Position numbers and translations under genes: made by a program. DNA of 64,000 bases from Albitalea sp966211955 (GTDB lineage Bacteria > Pseudomonadota > Gammaproteobacteria > Burkholderiales > Burkholderiaceae_C): contig CBIHOF010000023.1 of assembly GCA_966211955.1 (NCBI GenBank), positions 35,384 through 99,383 on the forward strand. The letters run 5' to 3'. The notes below the pieces were generated by a model. The model was not told the origin of the DNA, did no database searches, and saw nothing but the letters and a program-made list of their open reading frames with translations. Shown here in pieces: positions 44,786-54,373 of the stretch (position 1 is the stretch's first letter; the number at the start of each line of letters is the position of its first letter).

Positions 44786-45211
44786 ATGAGACTGACAACA
44801 TGCATGACCGCGCTCGTGGTCTGCTTCGCGATGGGCGGCTGCGCGACGCAATACCAGAGCAGTGGCTTCACCGGCGGCCATGCGGAAAGCAAGGCGCCCG
44901 GCAAGCTTCAGAAGGTCAACTTCTATGGCAACGGCTTCATCGCATCGGATACGGTGCAGAAGTACGCGTTGTACCGCTGCGCCGAGCTGGCCCACGCGAG
45001 CGGCAAGCCGCACTTCCTGATCTACGACAGCCTCATGACTGCCGCCCTCGACCGGCCCGCCGACTTGCCGCGCGTCGGTGCGGTCGGCAACAAGCCGTCG
45101 GCCTTCGCCTTCATGCTGCTGCTTGACGCGCCGCGTGCCGGCTCGAAGCAGACGCAATCCGTGCTGGACGAACTGGACCCGGTGGTGCACCCGCCGAAGG
45201 CCGCGAAATGA
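44786..45211 (+). CDS. Small lipoprotein (CC0125/CC1285-like)
   Basis: 141 residues with a lipoprotein signal: lipobox MGGC, Cys19. The body (QSSGFTGGHAESKAPGKLQK, VNFYGNGFIASDTVQKYALY, RCAELAHASGKPHFLIYDS) resembles the CC0125/CC1285 family of envelope lipoproteins of unknown role. It has GGAGG upstream and leads a two-gene lipoprotein unit next to the T6SS locus. A T6SS role is possible but not shown; it does not look like TssJ. Confidence 0.75.
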   Translation: MRLTTCMTALVVCFAMGGCATQYQSSGFTGGHAESKAPGKLQKVNFYGNGFIASDTVQKYALYRCAELAHASGKPHFLIYDSLMTAALDRPADLPRVGAVGNKPSAFAFMLLLDAPRAGSKQTQSVLDELDPVVHPPKAAK

Positions 45212-45225
45212 AGAGGGGAGGACGC

Positions 45226-45672
45226 ATGAACCACATCCAACGAAGCGCGCGCCTGGGCCTTGGCATCGTCGCCGCCGCACTCACCACGGCTTGCGGCGTC
45301 GTGCCCTACCAGCCGACGCCCCAGGACGTTCTCGTGCCGGTGAAGCTCGTCGGCATGGGCAGCCCGCGCATGTGCCGCGACGGCAAGCTGTACAGCCTGC
45401 CGGCCGATGCCTCCGGGGAGTCCGTCAAGGTGCCTTCGGGCCAGCGCATCACCTTCGGCACCTTCATGTACTTCGACGGCTACAACGTCAGCTACAGCTG
45501 CCTGCCCCGCGTGAGCTTCGTGCCTGAGGCCGGCCGCACCTACGTGTCGAACTCGGGGCTGCGTGACCAGCGCTGCTTCGTGGAGGTGGTGCGCGAAGAC
45601 CTCTCGCGCGACACCGGCGTGGCGCCGGAACTGAGCCTCGCGCCGCCGGAGCCCTGCGGTCCGTCGAAGTGA
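45226..45672 (+). CDS. Hypothetical lipoprotein
   Basis: 148 residues from ATG 45226, chosen for the strong GGGAGG site; an ATG at 45208 overlaps the previous stop. Lipobox-like LTTAC with Cys23, then a soluble domain with several Cys (MCRDGKLYSLPADASGE, YSCLPRVSFVPEAGRTY, QRCFVEVVRED). The pattern suggests an extracytoplasmic beta-rich domain with disulfides. No family recognised. It converges on tssA. Confidence 0.7.
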   Translation: MNHIQRSARLGLGIVAAALTTACGVVPYQPTPQDVLVPVKLVGMGSPRMCRDGKLYSLPADASGESVKVPSGQRITFGTFMYFDGYNVSYSCLPRVSFVPEAGRTYVSNSGLRDQRCFVEVVREDLSRDTGVAPELSLAPPEPCGPSK

Positions 45673-45696
45673 CGCAGGCGGCGTCCGCCTGCAGGC

Positions 45697-46758
45697 TCAT
45701 GCCGCGGGGGGCGGTGCCTTCACGCCGAGCAGCTCTTCCAGCTGCTCGAGCGTGGTCCCGGACTTCATGACCGCGCGCAGCCAGTCGTGCAGCGTCATCT
45801 CGCCCCATTGCGCCGCCTTGTCGGCGAGGTAGGCGACGGGGCTGTGCGGCTCGGTGCGCCGGAAGAACTCCGCCACCGTGCGCAGCTGGTGCAGCGCCTG
45901 CGCTCGCGTCTGCAAGGGACCGCCGTGCTCGGGCGGCATGGCGCCGGCGCGGGCGATGACAGCCTGCGCTTCCTGCGAGGCGGCTTCGGCATCGGCGCCC
46001 GTCGCGCCGGCGGCAAGTGCGCCGCCTTCACGGGCGTAGCGCTTCGCTGAATGCGCGGCGGATTCGAGCGTGCGTCGTGCCGCGACGAAGCCGGGGGCGT
46101 CGTCGCCCAGCAGGTCGTCGAGCGTGGCCTGCAGCTCGTTCAGTGCCGCCAGTGCGCGGTTCACCTGCACCAGGTTGTCACTGAGGAAGGCGCGCGGCGT
46201 CTCACGCTGGATGCGCGTGAGATCGTCGGCCGCGAGCTGCGTGCCATCGCCCGGCGAGTCGGCCTGCGTCGACGGCGAGCGGGTGCGGGCCGCCTCGATC
46301 GCGACCAGGCCCAGCGATGCGGTTTCCGAGTGAAGGATGGGCGCGATGCGGGCCAGGCTCTCGGCGCGGCCGAGGGCCCACACCAGATTGCCGATGCGCT
46401 GTTCGAGATCGCCGTCGTCCAGCTGTGGGTGAACATGCGGCCAGTGACGCTTGCACAGCGCATCCAGCAGGCCGAGGGCATCGGCGAGGCCGGCAAAGCC
46501 GTTCAGGTGCGTCCATGCCTCCACCAGCCAGCCGGCCACGCGCAAGTCCTTGGAGCGCGTGGCCAGCAGCGATTCGCACAGCTCGGCCACGCCGCGCCAA
46601 TCCGCCACCTTGAGCTCGGTGACGAACTCGCCTTGAGGCAGCGTCGGGTCGTCCTCGCGGCGCATCTGCGCGATGGTGTCGAACTCGTTGGAGAAGGACA
46701 GGTCTTCGCCGCCGGGCGCGCTGTCGGAGATGGGACGCAGCAGGGTCTCGATGTCCAC
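45697..46758 (-). CDS. tssA: T6SS assembly protein TssA
   Basis: 353 residues. The N-terminal ImpA domain (PF06812) begins LLRPISDSAPGGEDLSFSNE and runs to about residue 130 (WRGVAELCESLLATRSKDLR). After an Ala/Glu-rich middle comes a C-terminal helical domain ending HDWLRAVMKSGTTLEQLEEL, the SPVAYL-type form. TssA caps and coordinates baseplate, tube and sheath assembly in the cytoplasm. Last gene of the minus-strand T6SS operon. Confidence 0.92.
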   Translation of the reverse strand: MDIETLLRPISDSAPGGEDLSFSNEFDTIAQMRREDDPTLPQGEFVTELKVADWRGVAELCESLLATRSKDLRVAGWLVEAWTHLNGFAGLADALGLLDALCKRHWPHVHPQLDDGDLEQRIGNLVWALGRAESLARIAPILHSETASLGLVAIEAARTRSPSTQADSPGDGTQLAADDLTRIQRETPRAFLSDNLVQVNRALAALNELQATLDDLLGDDAPGFVAARRTLESAAHSAKRYAREGGALAAGATGADAEAASQEAQAVIARAGAMPPEHGGPLQTRAQALHQLRTVAEFFRRTEPHSPVAYLADKAAQWGEMTLHDWLRAVMKSGTTLEQLEELLGVKAPPPAA

Positions 46759-46847
46759 GATGGATGGGTCCTGGTTGATGCGGCTTGGAGGTGTGGAGGG
46801 ACGCGCGGAGTGATGCGGCGGTTGAAGCGCTTGCGAGGCGTTGTCGC

Positions 46848-47642
46848 CTACTGCATCACGCGCAATTCGATGCGGCGGTTGCGGGCACGGCCTTCTGCGG
46901 TGTCGTTGGACGCCACCGGGCGATCCGGCCCGACGCCCGAGGTCTGGACGAGATCGAAGGCGATGCCCTTGGTCGCAAGGTAGGCCTTCACCGAATCGGC
47001 ACGAGCGGCCGACAACGCGATGTTGTGCGAGCGGCCGCCCTGCGCATCGGTGTGGCCGATGACCTCGAACTTGCGCCCCGGCAGCTTCTGGAGCACCGGC
47101 ACGAGCTGGTCCAGCACCTGGATGCCGTTGGTCGTGAGCGTGGCATTGCCCGCTTCGAATTCGATGATCCGGTTGGCGAGCGCCGCATCCACCACGTCCT
47201 GCCCCGCGGCCGATACGCGCAGCCCGTTGCGAACCGTGTAGGTCGGGTTCAGCTGCGAAGACATCTGGCTCACCACCTGCTGCCGCGTCGCCTCGTTCTC
47301 CACTTCGCCGGTGAGGTCGATCACGTTGCCCGAGATCTTGAGCTGGCCGCGCACCACGTGCTTGAGATCGGCGGTGATGAGCTTCTGCACGTTCTGCGTC
47401 CAGTTGGGCGGCGCGACGAGGTTGCTCACGCCGATCTGGTCGACCACGCGGTCGGCGCCGTAGATCTCGCGCGTCTTGGCGAGGATGCCCTGGCGTGTCG
47501 CCTCGTCGGGCACCACGCCGGCCACCACCACCTTGCCGGGCGCGGCCGGCTCCCGCGGTGCGGCGGCCATGGCGCTTGTCATCGCCGTGAAGCCCAGCAG
47601 CATGAGCGCGGCAATGGGTCTGAAGGCTGGCATCGAGGCCAT
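46848..47642 (-). CDS. OmpA-like protein with BON-type repeats, T6SS-linked
   Basis: 264 residues from ATG 47642, one base after the tagF stop with GGAG upstream. A signal peptide (about 1-27) leads to a periplasmic region with BON-like repeats (VVVAGVVPDEATRQGILAKT; LKISGNVIDLTGEVENEATR), then an OmpA C-terminal peptidoglycan-binding domain (KFEVIGHTDAQGGRSHNIAL, then SAARADSVKAYL and RARNRRIEL). Probably anchors the secretion machine to the cell wall, the role filled by TagL or an OmpA-fused TssL elsewhere. It has no membrane anchor of its own. Confidence 0.88.
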   Translation of the reverse strand: MASMPAFRPIAALMLLGFTAMTSAMAAAPREPAAPGKVVVAGVVPDEATRQGILAKTREIYGADRVVDQIGVSNLVAPPNWTQNVQKLITADLKHVVRGQLKISGNVIDLTGEVENEATRQQVVSQMSSQLNPTYTVRNGLRVSAAGQDVVDAALANRIIEFEAGNATLTTNGIQVLDQLVPVLQKLPGRKFEVIGHTDAQGGRSHNIALSAARADSVKAYLATKGIAFDLVQTSGVGPDRPVASNDTAEGRARNRRIELRVMQ

Positions 47643-47643
47643 C

Positions 47644-48648
47644 TCACTCTCCAAGAAAGGCTTCGCGGAAGGTGGCCTGCGCCTGCTTCAGCGAGAGTTG
47701 CGGTTGCTGCAGGTAGCTCGAGAGCTTCTTGACGGCGTAGTCCTGCTGCACGTGTTCTTCGGCCCACTGCGCGTCGCGCAGGTCGACGAAGACCTGCTCG
47801 CCCACTTGCGGGTCGAGCGCGGCCTGCAACACCGATGGCGAGCCGCCGCTGAAGCCCAGCGACAGCGTGGGCGCGGCACTGGCGGCACCGGCCGTGCCCG
47901 GTGCACGCGCCACGAAGATCGCGAGCTCGAAGTCACCGTGCCGCAGGAAGCGCGACACCAGCTCCAGCCACAGCGTGCACACCAGTGGCTGGTACAGCGG
48001 GTCCGCGGGCAGCGGCAGGCGCAGGCCCTTGTCGAGCTGGCTGCTGCCGCTCGTGGGCACGGGCTGCAGCAACAGGCCGAGGGCCAGCAGCGTCTGGCGC
48101 AGGTCCAGCGGGTGGCCGGCCTGCTGCAGCATGGCTTCGAGCGAGCCGACGGTCTGCAGCTCGAGGAAATCGCGAAAGCTCGCGTCGTAGGCCTGCGGCG
48201 TGATGTCCAGCTCGACCTGCGCGCTCGACAGCTCGCCCAGCACGGGGCCGGCGTCTGCGGCGCTCGTGGCCTGTTGCGCCGCACGCTCGAAACGCTGCCA
48301 AGGCCTCGCCAGCACCATCGGGCTGCGTGCCACGAATTCGGCGGGCGTACCCACGTCGAAGCTCCCGGCTGCGATGAACGGAAAGCGTCGGCCGGACGCA
48401 TCGGCGCTTGCCACGAGATGTCCCGCCAGCGCCACGCGGCTCTTCATGCCAAGGAACGCGAAGTGCAACGGCGCCGTGCGGTCGTAGATCTCTTTCCAGC
48501 GTGCGTCGGTGGCCATGAGTTCCACGCCCTGCGTCAGCCAGCGGTCCAGCGTCTGGATGAGGCCGCTTTGCTGGCTGCTGCGCACGAAATCGCCGCGCGA
48601 CGGGATCTTGCCGAAGTACACGAGCGACACTGCGGTCGGTTGGCTCAT
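47644..48648 (-). CDS. tagF: T6SS-associated protein TagF
   Basis: 334 residues. N-terminal ImpM/TagF domain (YFGKIPSRGDFVRSSQQSGL; then LDRWLTQGVELMATDARWKE), known in Pseudomonas and Agrobacterium as a post-translational repressor of T6SS assembly that binds Fha. Here it has an extra C-terminal half of about 150 residues ending in LSLKQAQATFREAFLGE, longer than minimal TagF. Its ATG overlaps the tssM stop. No PppA or Fha gene is in the window. Confidence 0.9.
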   Translation of the reverse strand: MSQPTAVSLVYFGKIPSRGDFVRSSQQSGLIQTLDRWLTQGVELMATDARWKEIYDRTAPLHFAFLGMKSRVALAGHLVASADASGRRFPFIAAGSFDVGTPAEFVARSPMVLARPWQRFERAAQQATSAADAGPVLGELSSAQVELDITPQAYDASFRDFLELQTVGSLEAMLQQAGHPLDLRQTLLALGLLLQPVPTSGSSQLDKGLRLPLPADPLYQPLVCTLWLELVSRFLRHGDFELAIFVARAPGTAGAASAAPTLSLGFSGGSPSVLQAALDPQVGEQVFVDLRDAQWAEEHVQQDYAVKKLSSYLQQPQLSLKQAQATFREAFLGE

Positions 48649-51600
48649 CGCGATGCTCCCGATGCGGCGACCGCGGCCGTCGAACGGATGGCTGCAGAGG
48701 GCGCAGCAGTTGCATCGGCCACAGGTGGCGGGCTGTCGGCGCCCACCACGAGCGTGGGCAGCTTGAGGCCCTTGAAGCTTGTGGCGGCGACCGGCGCGCT
48801 GCTCGGTGCCGAGCCATCGCGGCCGGTGCCGGAAGCGGTCGAGGGCGCTGGCGAGCCCGGCTGGCTGATCACGCGCAGCTGCAGCGTCACCGTCTGGCCG
48901 TTCTGCGTCCAGCTCAACTCGTTGATGCCGCCCGCGAGCTTCTTGCGCTGCGCCACCTCGAACATGCGCGTGAGGCCGAAGCGCCCCGGCTCGTTGAAGA
49001 CTTCGACCGTGCGGCCGGCATTGGTCACGCCGACGATGCGCACGCCCGGCGCGCCGCTGGCGTTGGGCCACACGAAGTTGGTCCACGACGGCGCGGTGTT
49101 GCGGTAGCGAAGCACCTGCCCGTCGATCTCGATGGTGTATTCCATGAGGCCCGGCGAGCCCTGGGGCAGGATCTGGAAGGAGGTCTGCGAGGCAGAGGCA
49201 TCGTTGGCTGCACTGCCCGCGCCGCCATTGCCGCCGCCCGCCGATGCGCCGGCACTGCCGCCGGCCGCGCCTTCCAGCGGCGCCACCCATGACGCGAACC
49301 CGGCCGCGAACTCCGGCCGCACGCGCACGCCCATCTCGGCCCAGGTTCGTGGCGTCATCGTGTCGCCGCGGCGCACGACGAGCGCGCCCAGGGCTTCATC
49401 GCTGAACTTCGCGATGGCGCCCGCGGGCCCGAAGATCTTGGCGATCTCCTGCGGCGCCGCCTCGATCTTCGATGCAGTGTCGAACGGGTACTTGCCGGCC
49501 AGCGTGCGCTGGAAGGGCTCGTTGACCTGCGCCGACCACAGGCGGTTCACCTCGGTTTCGGTCGGCCCGACGATCACCGAGAACGACTGGATGAGCGGGC
49601 GCACGAGCAGCGGCCGGAGCGTGGCGCGCGCTGTGTCGGTCATGCCCAGCAGCATCTGTTCATCGACGAACTTGAGTGACTCCGACAGCTCGGAGTTCGT
49701 GCCCTCCAGCGTGCTGGCCATCATCTTTCGCGCCGACGGACCCGGGTCGCCCTGGACCTTCACCTGGTTGAACTTCGAGCGCACCGTGCCAAGCGTCTGC
49801 AGGTAGCTCGTGAGCAGGGGCGGCGTGGCGTCGCGCGCCATCATGATGCGCGACAACGCCGAAAACTCGCGCCCGATCGGCCCGACCGGGATCTCCGCCT
49901 TGCCCGCGGTCATGTCCACCTTCACGTCGACGGACGACGGCGCCTGCCGCATGATCGATTGCTTGAACCATTCGAGGAAGCCGCTTTGCGTCTGCTCCAG
50001 GCGCTGGTTGAGCAGCGACGGGTTGTCCCAGGAGGTTTCATCGAACAGCGTGGTCATCAGCTTCTTGATGGGTGAGTTGGTGGCGTCGCCCAGGCGGTTC
50101 ATGTGCGCTACCGCGCCCTCGAAGTTGGTGAACTCGGCGATCGTGATGCCCTGCATGAAGCGCTGCCACTCGCGCACGTACTCGGTCTTGTAGAGATCGG
50201 TGAGTGCCTTGCGGATCTGCTCTGGGCTGCCTTCGAGCGAGAGGTCGTCGCGCGCGGCCGTCTTGAGCACCCAGTCGACGCTTTGCAGCTCGGTGGTGGC
50301 GGCCTTCTTGAAAGCAGGCTCCACGAATTCCGTCCACGCCTGCTTGGTGAACGCACCCGACACCGCGTAGCTGCCGGCGACGCTGTCGCGGCCCGACTCG
50401 CCGACGATGCGCGCAACCGTGACGGGCGGGAAGCGCGTGGCCGCGCGCGCCTTGACCTCGGCATACACGCGCTCGCGCGCCGGCATGCCGCGCACGACAC
50501 GGCTCAGGTTCTCGCGTGTCTGGTCGACCAGGGCGAGGTTGTTGGGCACGCTCGGCCAAGCTGCGTCCTGCAGGTTCGCGAGCGAGAAGGTGATCATGCG
50601 TTCGGCGCTGCGGATCATCTGGTCGCGCGGCATGGCGCCGCGGTTGGCCTCCAGCCAGCCGCGCCAGAAGCGGGTGATCTGGTCGGTGAGGTGGCCCGGC
50701 TCGGCGCGTTGCTTGTCCGACAGCATCAGGTAGGTCTTGAGCGCGTTGTAGCCGTCTTCCACACTCTCGGCCGATGCCTCGCTGAAGCGGCCGGCCTGTG
50801 CGGCTCGCACGTTGCCCGATGCGGCGCCCGACTCGGGCGGGCGAGTCATCGGCTGCAGCTTGGACGCATTGGCATTGAGCTCGCCAAGGAAGTCCTCGAT
50901 CGACTGGCTCACCGGCATCAGCATCACCTGCCGCACGCCGGCGAAGTATTCGGCGCGAAGCTTGCGTTCGATCTCTTCGCCCTGGTAGAGCCCCAGGCCG
51001 ATGGCCAGCGGACGGCTGTGGCGATAGGACTGCAGCTGCTCGATGCGGTCTTGCAGCAGCTCCAGGGCTTCGAGCCGCGACGCGAGATCGACGCGGTCTT
51101 GCTGCAGCTTCACGGCCTTGTCCAGGTCGGCCCGCACATTGGACAGGAGCTGCCGGTTGCCGAGGTACGACCAGCTCCAGCCGCCCAGCGCAAGCGCGAG
51201 CACCAGCACGGCGCCCGCGAACGTGAAGGCCCGCGCGCGCAGCTTGTGGCGGCTCGCGAACTGCTTGACGAGGTTGCGGTCCGCGAAGATGACGCGCGAG
51301 AACAGGTCGCGCAGGAAGAGGCCGTTCTCGGCCACCACCATCGCAGTCGTGTGCTCGGCACGCGGCGTGAGCGCAAAACGCTGCGCGACGCGATCGCTCG
51401 CGCGGTTGCTGGCCGTGCCTTCCTGCACCGCGCTCGTGAAGTAGAAGCCGCGGAACACCGGGCGGAACTGGTACGGGTTCTCTTCGAACAGCGTGGTGAC
51501 GAAGGAGCGCAATGCCGGCTTCATCGCCGCAAACTCAAGCGGGAAGGTCAGCACGCCCGGCGGCAGCGCCTGGCCGCGGTGCAGCGACATGCGCGCCACC

Positions 51601-52547
51601 GCCAGCTCCTTGAGGCCGGCATGCAGTTCGTCGAAGTGCTGGTCGAACTGCGCGACGGCGTCGGTCTTGACCTGCGGGTCGTAAGGCAGCGTCGCGCCCC
51701 AGACCTTGTCGCGCTCGGCGCGGTCGCTGTCCTCGAAGAATTCGGCGAAGCCGGCGATGAGGTCGGCCTTGGTGAAGACGAGGTACACGGGCGCGAACAC
51801 TTCCAGCTTCTCGGTCAGCTCCTGCACGCGCTGGCGCAGGTTCTTGGCGAGCTGGATGGCCGCCTCGGGCTTGGCCTGCGACAGCTCCGCGAGGCTCGCC
51901 GCGATGAGGATGCCGTTGATCGGCGCCTTGCTGCGATGCCGCTTGAGCAGCGAGAGGAAGTCCAGCCACTCCTGGCGGTCTTCCTCGTGCACCGAATAGC
52001 GGCCGGCGGTGTCCAGCAAGATGCCTTCGCTCGTGAAGAACCAGTCGCAATTGCGCGTGCCGCCGATGCCCTGGATGATCTGGCTGCCGTTGTTGTCGGC
52101 AAACGGAAACTTGAGGCCCGACTTCACGATCGCGGTGCTCTTGCCCGCTGCCGGGTTGCCAATGACCATGTACCAGGGAAGCTCGTACAGCGCCGCCGAG
52201 CCGGTGGTCTGGCCGAGCTTGGAAGTCTTGATCGTCTTCACCGCGTCGAGCAGGCGGCCACGCAGGACGTCGGCCTCGGCCTTGTTCTGCTTACCCGCGG
52301 CCTTTTGCGCCTTCGCGGTGTCGTCTTCCAGAGCTGCTTCGAGATTGCGGGCCGCACGGCGCGCGCGCAGCTTCTGCACCAGCCACACCACGAACCAGAT
52401 CAGCAGGGCCAGGACAATGGCGGCCACCGCATAGAACGCGGCCAGCTTGAGCGTGCTCGCGCCGAGGAAGAGGAATGCGACCAGGGCGGCAAGCCCCAGC
52501 ACACCAAGAACGCGCGGGTTGATCAGGTAAGTCCAGAAGCGGTTCAT
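48645..52547 (-). CDS. tssM: T6SS membrane complex protein TssM (IcmF)
   Basis: 1300 residues. Two membrane helices near the N-terminus (about 12-30 and 34-55), a cytoplasmic NTPase-like domain with Walker A GNPAAGKSTAIVKSG (about 128), a third helix near residue 435-455 (FTFAGAVLVLALALGGWSW), then a large periplasmic part with IcmF-related domains ending in a beta-rich C-terminus. Forms the trans-envelope channel with TssJ and TssL, which are not in this window. Overlaps its neighbours by ATGA on both sides. Confidence 0.95.
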   Translation of the reverse strand: MNRFWTYLINPRVLGVLGLAALVAFLFLGASTLKLAAFYAVAAIVLALLIWFVVWLVQKLRARRAARNLEAALEDDTAKAQKAAGKQNKAEADVLRGRLLDAVKTIKTSKLGQTTGSAALYELPWYMVIGNPAAGKSTAIVKSGLKFPFADNNGSQIIQGIGGTRNCDWFFTSEGILLDTAGRYSVHEEDRQEWLDFLSLLKRHRSKAPINGILIAASLAELSQAKPEAAIQLAKNLRQRVQELTEKLEVFAPVYLVFTKADLIAGFAEFFEDSDRAERDKVWGATLPYDPQVKTDAVAQFDQHFDELHAGLKELAVARMSLHRGQALPPGVLTFPLEFAAMKPALRSFVTTLFEENPYQFRPVFRGFYFTSAVQEGTASNRASDRVAQRFALTPRAEHTTAMVVAENGLFLRDLFSRVIFADRNLVKQFASRHKLRARAFTFAGAVLVLALALGGWSWSYLGNRQLLSNVRADLDKAVKLQQDRVDLASRLEALELLQDRIEQLQSYRHSRPLAIGLGLYQGEEIERKLRAEYFAGVRQVMLMPVSQSIEDFLGELNANASKLQPMTRPPESGAASGNVRAAQAGRFSEASAESVEDGYNALKTYLMLSDKQRAEPGHLTDQITRFWRGWLEANRGAMPRDQMIRSAERMITFSLANLQDAAWPSVPNNLALVDQTRENLSRVVRGMPARERVYAEVKARAATRFPPVTVARIVGESGRDSVAGSYAVSGAFTKQAWTEFVEPAFKKAATTELQSVDWVLKTAARDDLSLEGSPEQIRKALTDLYKTEYVREWQRFMQGITIAEFTNFEGAVAHMNRLGDATNSPIKKLMTTLFDETSWDNPSLLNQRLEQTQSGFLEWFKQSIMRQAPSSVDVKVDMTAGKAEIPVGPIGREFSALSRIMMARDATPPLLTSYLQTLGTVRSKFNQVKVQGDPGPSARKMMASTLEGTNSELSESLKFVDEQMLLGMTDTARATLRPLLVRPLIQSFSVIVGPTETEVNRLWSAQVNEPFQRTLAGKYPFDTASKIEAAPQEIAKIFGPAGAIAKFSDEALGALVVRRGDTMTPRTWAEMGVRVRPEFAAGFASWVAPLEGAAGGSAGASAGGGNGGAGSAANDASASQTSFQILPQGSPGLMEYTIEIDGQVLRYRNTAPSWTNFVWPNASGAPGVRIVGVTNAGRTVEVFNEPGRFGLTRMFEVAQRKKLAGGINELSWTQNGQTVTLQLRVISQPGSPAPSTASGTGRDGSAPSSAPVAATSFKGLKLPTLVVGADSPPPVADATAAPSAAIRSTAAVAASGASR

Positions 52548-53992
52548 GACAGCGAGGGTGCGTTGGGTCTGACGAGCAGGGCGAGGCGCATGAACGCATC
52601 GCCCAGGGTGAGGGCCACCGTCGGCTTGTCGGTGCCGCGCGCGCGCTCGGCGGCGGCCGCGACGACGAGCAGGGCACTGGCCACGCCGGTGTGGCCGTTG
52701 CCGGTGCCGATGAGCCGCATGTCTTCGGTGGGGTCGAGGTGGGTGAGCAGTTCGAGCGTGGTGCCGAAGAGCTCGGTGGAGCGGGGCGTGTGCTGGTCGG
52801 CGTCGCACACCAGGGCACCCACATCGCCCGCCTCGATGCGGCCGGCGGCGAGCGCTTGCGACAAGGTCTCGCGCAGGCAATCGGCGCTCACGCGACCGGC
52901 GGCTTCGACGGACTTTTCACGGCGCGCCACGGCAGGCCGGTGCAGGTGAACGGGCGGCTCGTCCTGATCGGGCGAGGGCGGCCACTGCAGCGGGGCGAGC
53001 ACCAGCGTGGCAGCGGCCTCGCCGGGCATGAGGCCCTTGGGACGATCGTTGGTCGAAAAGAGGCGCTCTTGTCGCTGCAGCGTCGAGACGGCTTGCTCGC
53101 TGATGCTGCTGTGGCAGGCTGCGAGCACGACCACGTCTTCGCGCTTCTCGCGCGACAGCACCTGCAGCAACTGGTCGGCCTTGAGCCACAACTGCTCTCC
53201 GGTGCCGACCTGCGCATCGAAGGCGAAGCGCGAGGCACTGATGGACGAGGCGCCCTCGTCGGTCGCGAGCATCCGCACCCAGGCTTGCGCGACGGAATGC
53301 TCGAAGCGCGTCCATTCTTCCGGCAGGCCGATGAGGATGCGCACCATCGCCGCGGTGGCCGGGCCGGGCGATTCAGATGTCGGCGGTGCAAAGCGGTCCT
53401 GCCAGAGGTCGAGCGTTTGCAGCGCTTTGGCGAACGGCTTGCGCAATGCGGTCAATGCCCGGACGACGTGCTCCGAAGGCGTGGCGTCCGATGCATCGGG
53501 CTGCTGCCGGCGCGTGGCGGCGATCACCGGTTCGAGCAGCGCGGCAGTGTCTTCGGCGTCCAGATCGGCGATGCGTGCGGCGATGACGGGCAGCCCATCG
53601 TCGTCGCGCAGCGTCGCATCGGGTTTTGGCCGTGGCTCGCCGGCAGCGGCGGCATCGAGCAATTCGACGGCTGCCTGGCCGGTGGGGCTCGCCACGAAGG
53701 CGCCCAGCAACTTCACGGTGACGTGACGCGCAGCGGCTTCTTCGGCCGGTGCGGAGGGCGACGATGCGGGCGCCGCGGCTGCCGCTTGGGCGGACCGCTC
53801 GGCCGCGCTGCGCCAGGCCCAGCGCAACGCGAGCATCAGCCCAAACACGAGCATCGGCAGCACGCCCAGGTACAGCACGATGTCCGTCACCGTCATGTCG
53901 CGGTGGGTGGATTCCCAATGCCACAGCACCGCCACCCAGATCACGAAGGTGACGAGCACGAACAGCAGCAGTGGCTTGAGGATCTTGCTCAT
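52544..53992 (-). CDS. T6SS-locus membrane protein with degenerate ketoacyl-synthase-like domain
   Basis: 482 residues from ATG 53992. Two N-terminal membrane helices (about 6-25 and 40-58), an Ala-rich linker, then a soluble domain. Several segments read like the thiolase fold of beta-ketoacyl synthases: RLFSTNDRPKGLMPGEAAAT (compare STRND...GEGA), LVCDADQHTPRSTELFG (compare HGTGTPLGD) and LIGTGNGHTGVASALLVV (compare the GHT-GAA His motif). No Cys stands where the nucleophile would be, so it is probably not an active condensing enzyme. It lies between PAAR and tssM and overlaps tssM by four bases. Role in secretion unknown. Confidence 0.7.
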   Translation of the reverse strand: MSKILKPLLLFVLVTFVIWVAVLWHWESTHRDMTVTDIVLYLGVLPMLVFGLMLALRWAWRSAAERSAQAAAAAPASSPSAPAEEAAARHVTVKLLGAFVASPTGQAAVELLDAAAAGEPRPKPDATLRDDDGLPVIAARIADLDAEDTAALLEPVIAATRRQQPDASDATPSEHVVRALTALRKPFAKALQTLDLWQDRFAPPTSESPGPATAAMVRILIGLPEEWTRFEHSVAQAWVRMLATDEGASSISASRFAFDAQVGTGEQLWLKADQLLQVLSREKREDVVVLAACHSSISEQAVSTLQRQERLFSTNDRPKGLMPGEAAATLVLAPLQWPPSPDQDEPPVHLHRPAVARREKSVEAAGRVSADCLRETLSQALAAGRIEAGDVGALVCDADQHTPRSTELFGTTLELLTHLDPTEDMRLIGTGNGHTGVASALLVVAAAAERARGTDKPTVALTLGDAFMRLALLVRPNAPSLS

Positions 53993-54059
53993 GGCAAAGG
54001 ATGGGGCAGGCCGGGGCGCCGGCATGCGCTTGGATGCGGCCGGCGGGCCGCGGGCGAGT

Positions 54060-54326
54060 TCAGTCGGTGGTGACGGCCTGGGAAGAGATCAGCGTCGCGC
54101 CGCAGGCAGTCTTGTCGCCGTGGCGTGCGGCGGGCTGGCCGTCGATGATGCAGGTGGGGTCGCCTGATGCAATGACCGTCACGTGGCCGTGGCCGCGCTT
54201 GGGGCAGGTGACCTGGTCGCCGACGCGGGCGATCATCTTGCCGGCGGTGTCGGTCGTGGGCGAACCCTGGATGACCTCGCCGCCATGGTCTGTCTTGTCG
54301 CCGATCACGATGAACGGTTGGCTCAT
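54060..54326 (-). CDS. PAAR-domain T6SS spike tip protein
   Basis: 88 residues, a stand-alone PAAR protein without an effector extension. The PAAR repeats are visible: FIVIGDKTDHGGEVIQGSPT, IARVGDQVTCPKRGHG, SGDPTCIIDGQPAARHGDKT with the Cys/His zinc ligands. It sharpens the VgrG tip. Start at 54326 has GGGGAGG upstream. It is in the operon between the M15 peptidase and the ketoacyl-synthase-like gene. Confidence 0.93.
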   Translation of the reverse strand: MSQPFIVIGDKTDHGGEVIQGSPTTDTAGKMIARVGDQVTCPKRGHGHVTVIASGDPTCIIDGQPAARHGDKTACGATLISSQAVTTD

Positions 54327-54373
54327 TCGGTCCTCCCCGGACACTTGGTTGTTGGTTGCATGCTACGGGCGCG

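Noticed and set aside
44786..45672. One of the two lipoproteins being TssJ
   Set aside because: Neither shows TssJ-type sequence; the first fits a general envelope lipoprotein family and the second has a Cys-rich domain.
50103..52949. Plus-strand open frame of about 948 codons opposite tssM
   Set aside because: Same reason: a high-GC antisense frame over a clearly assigned TssM gene.
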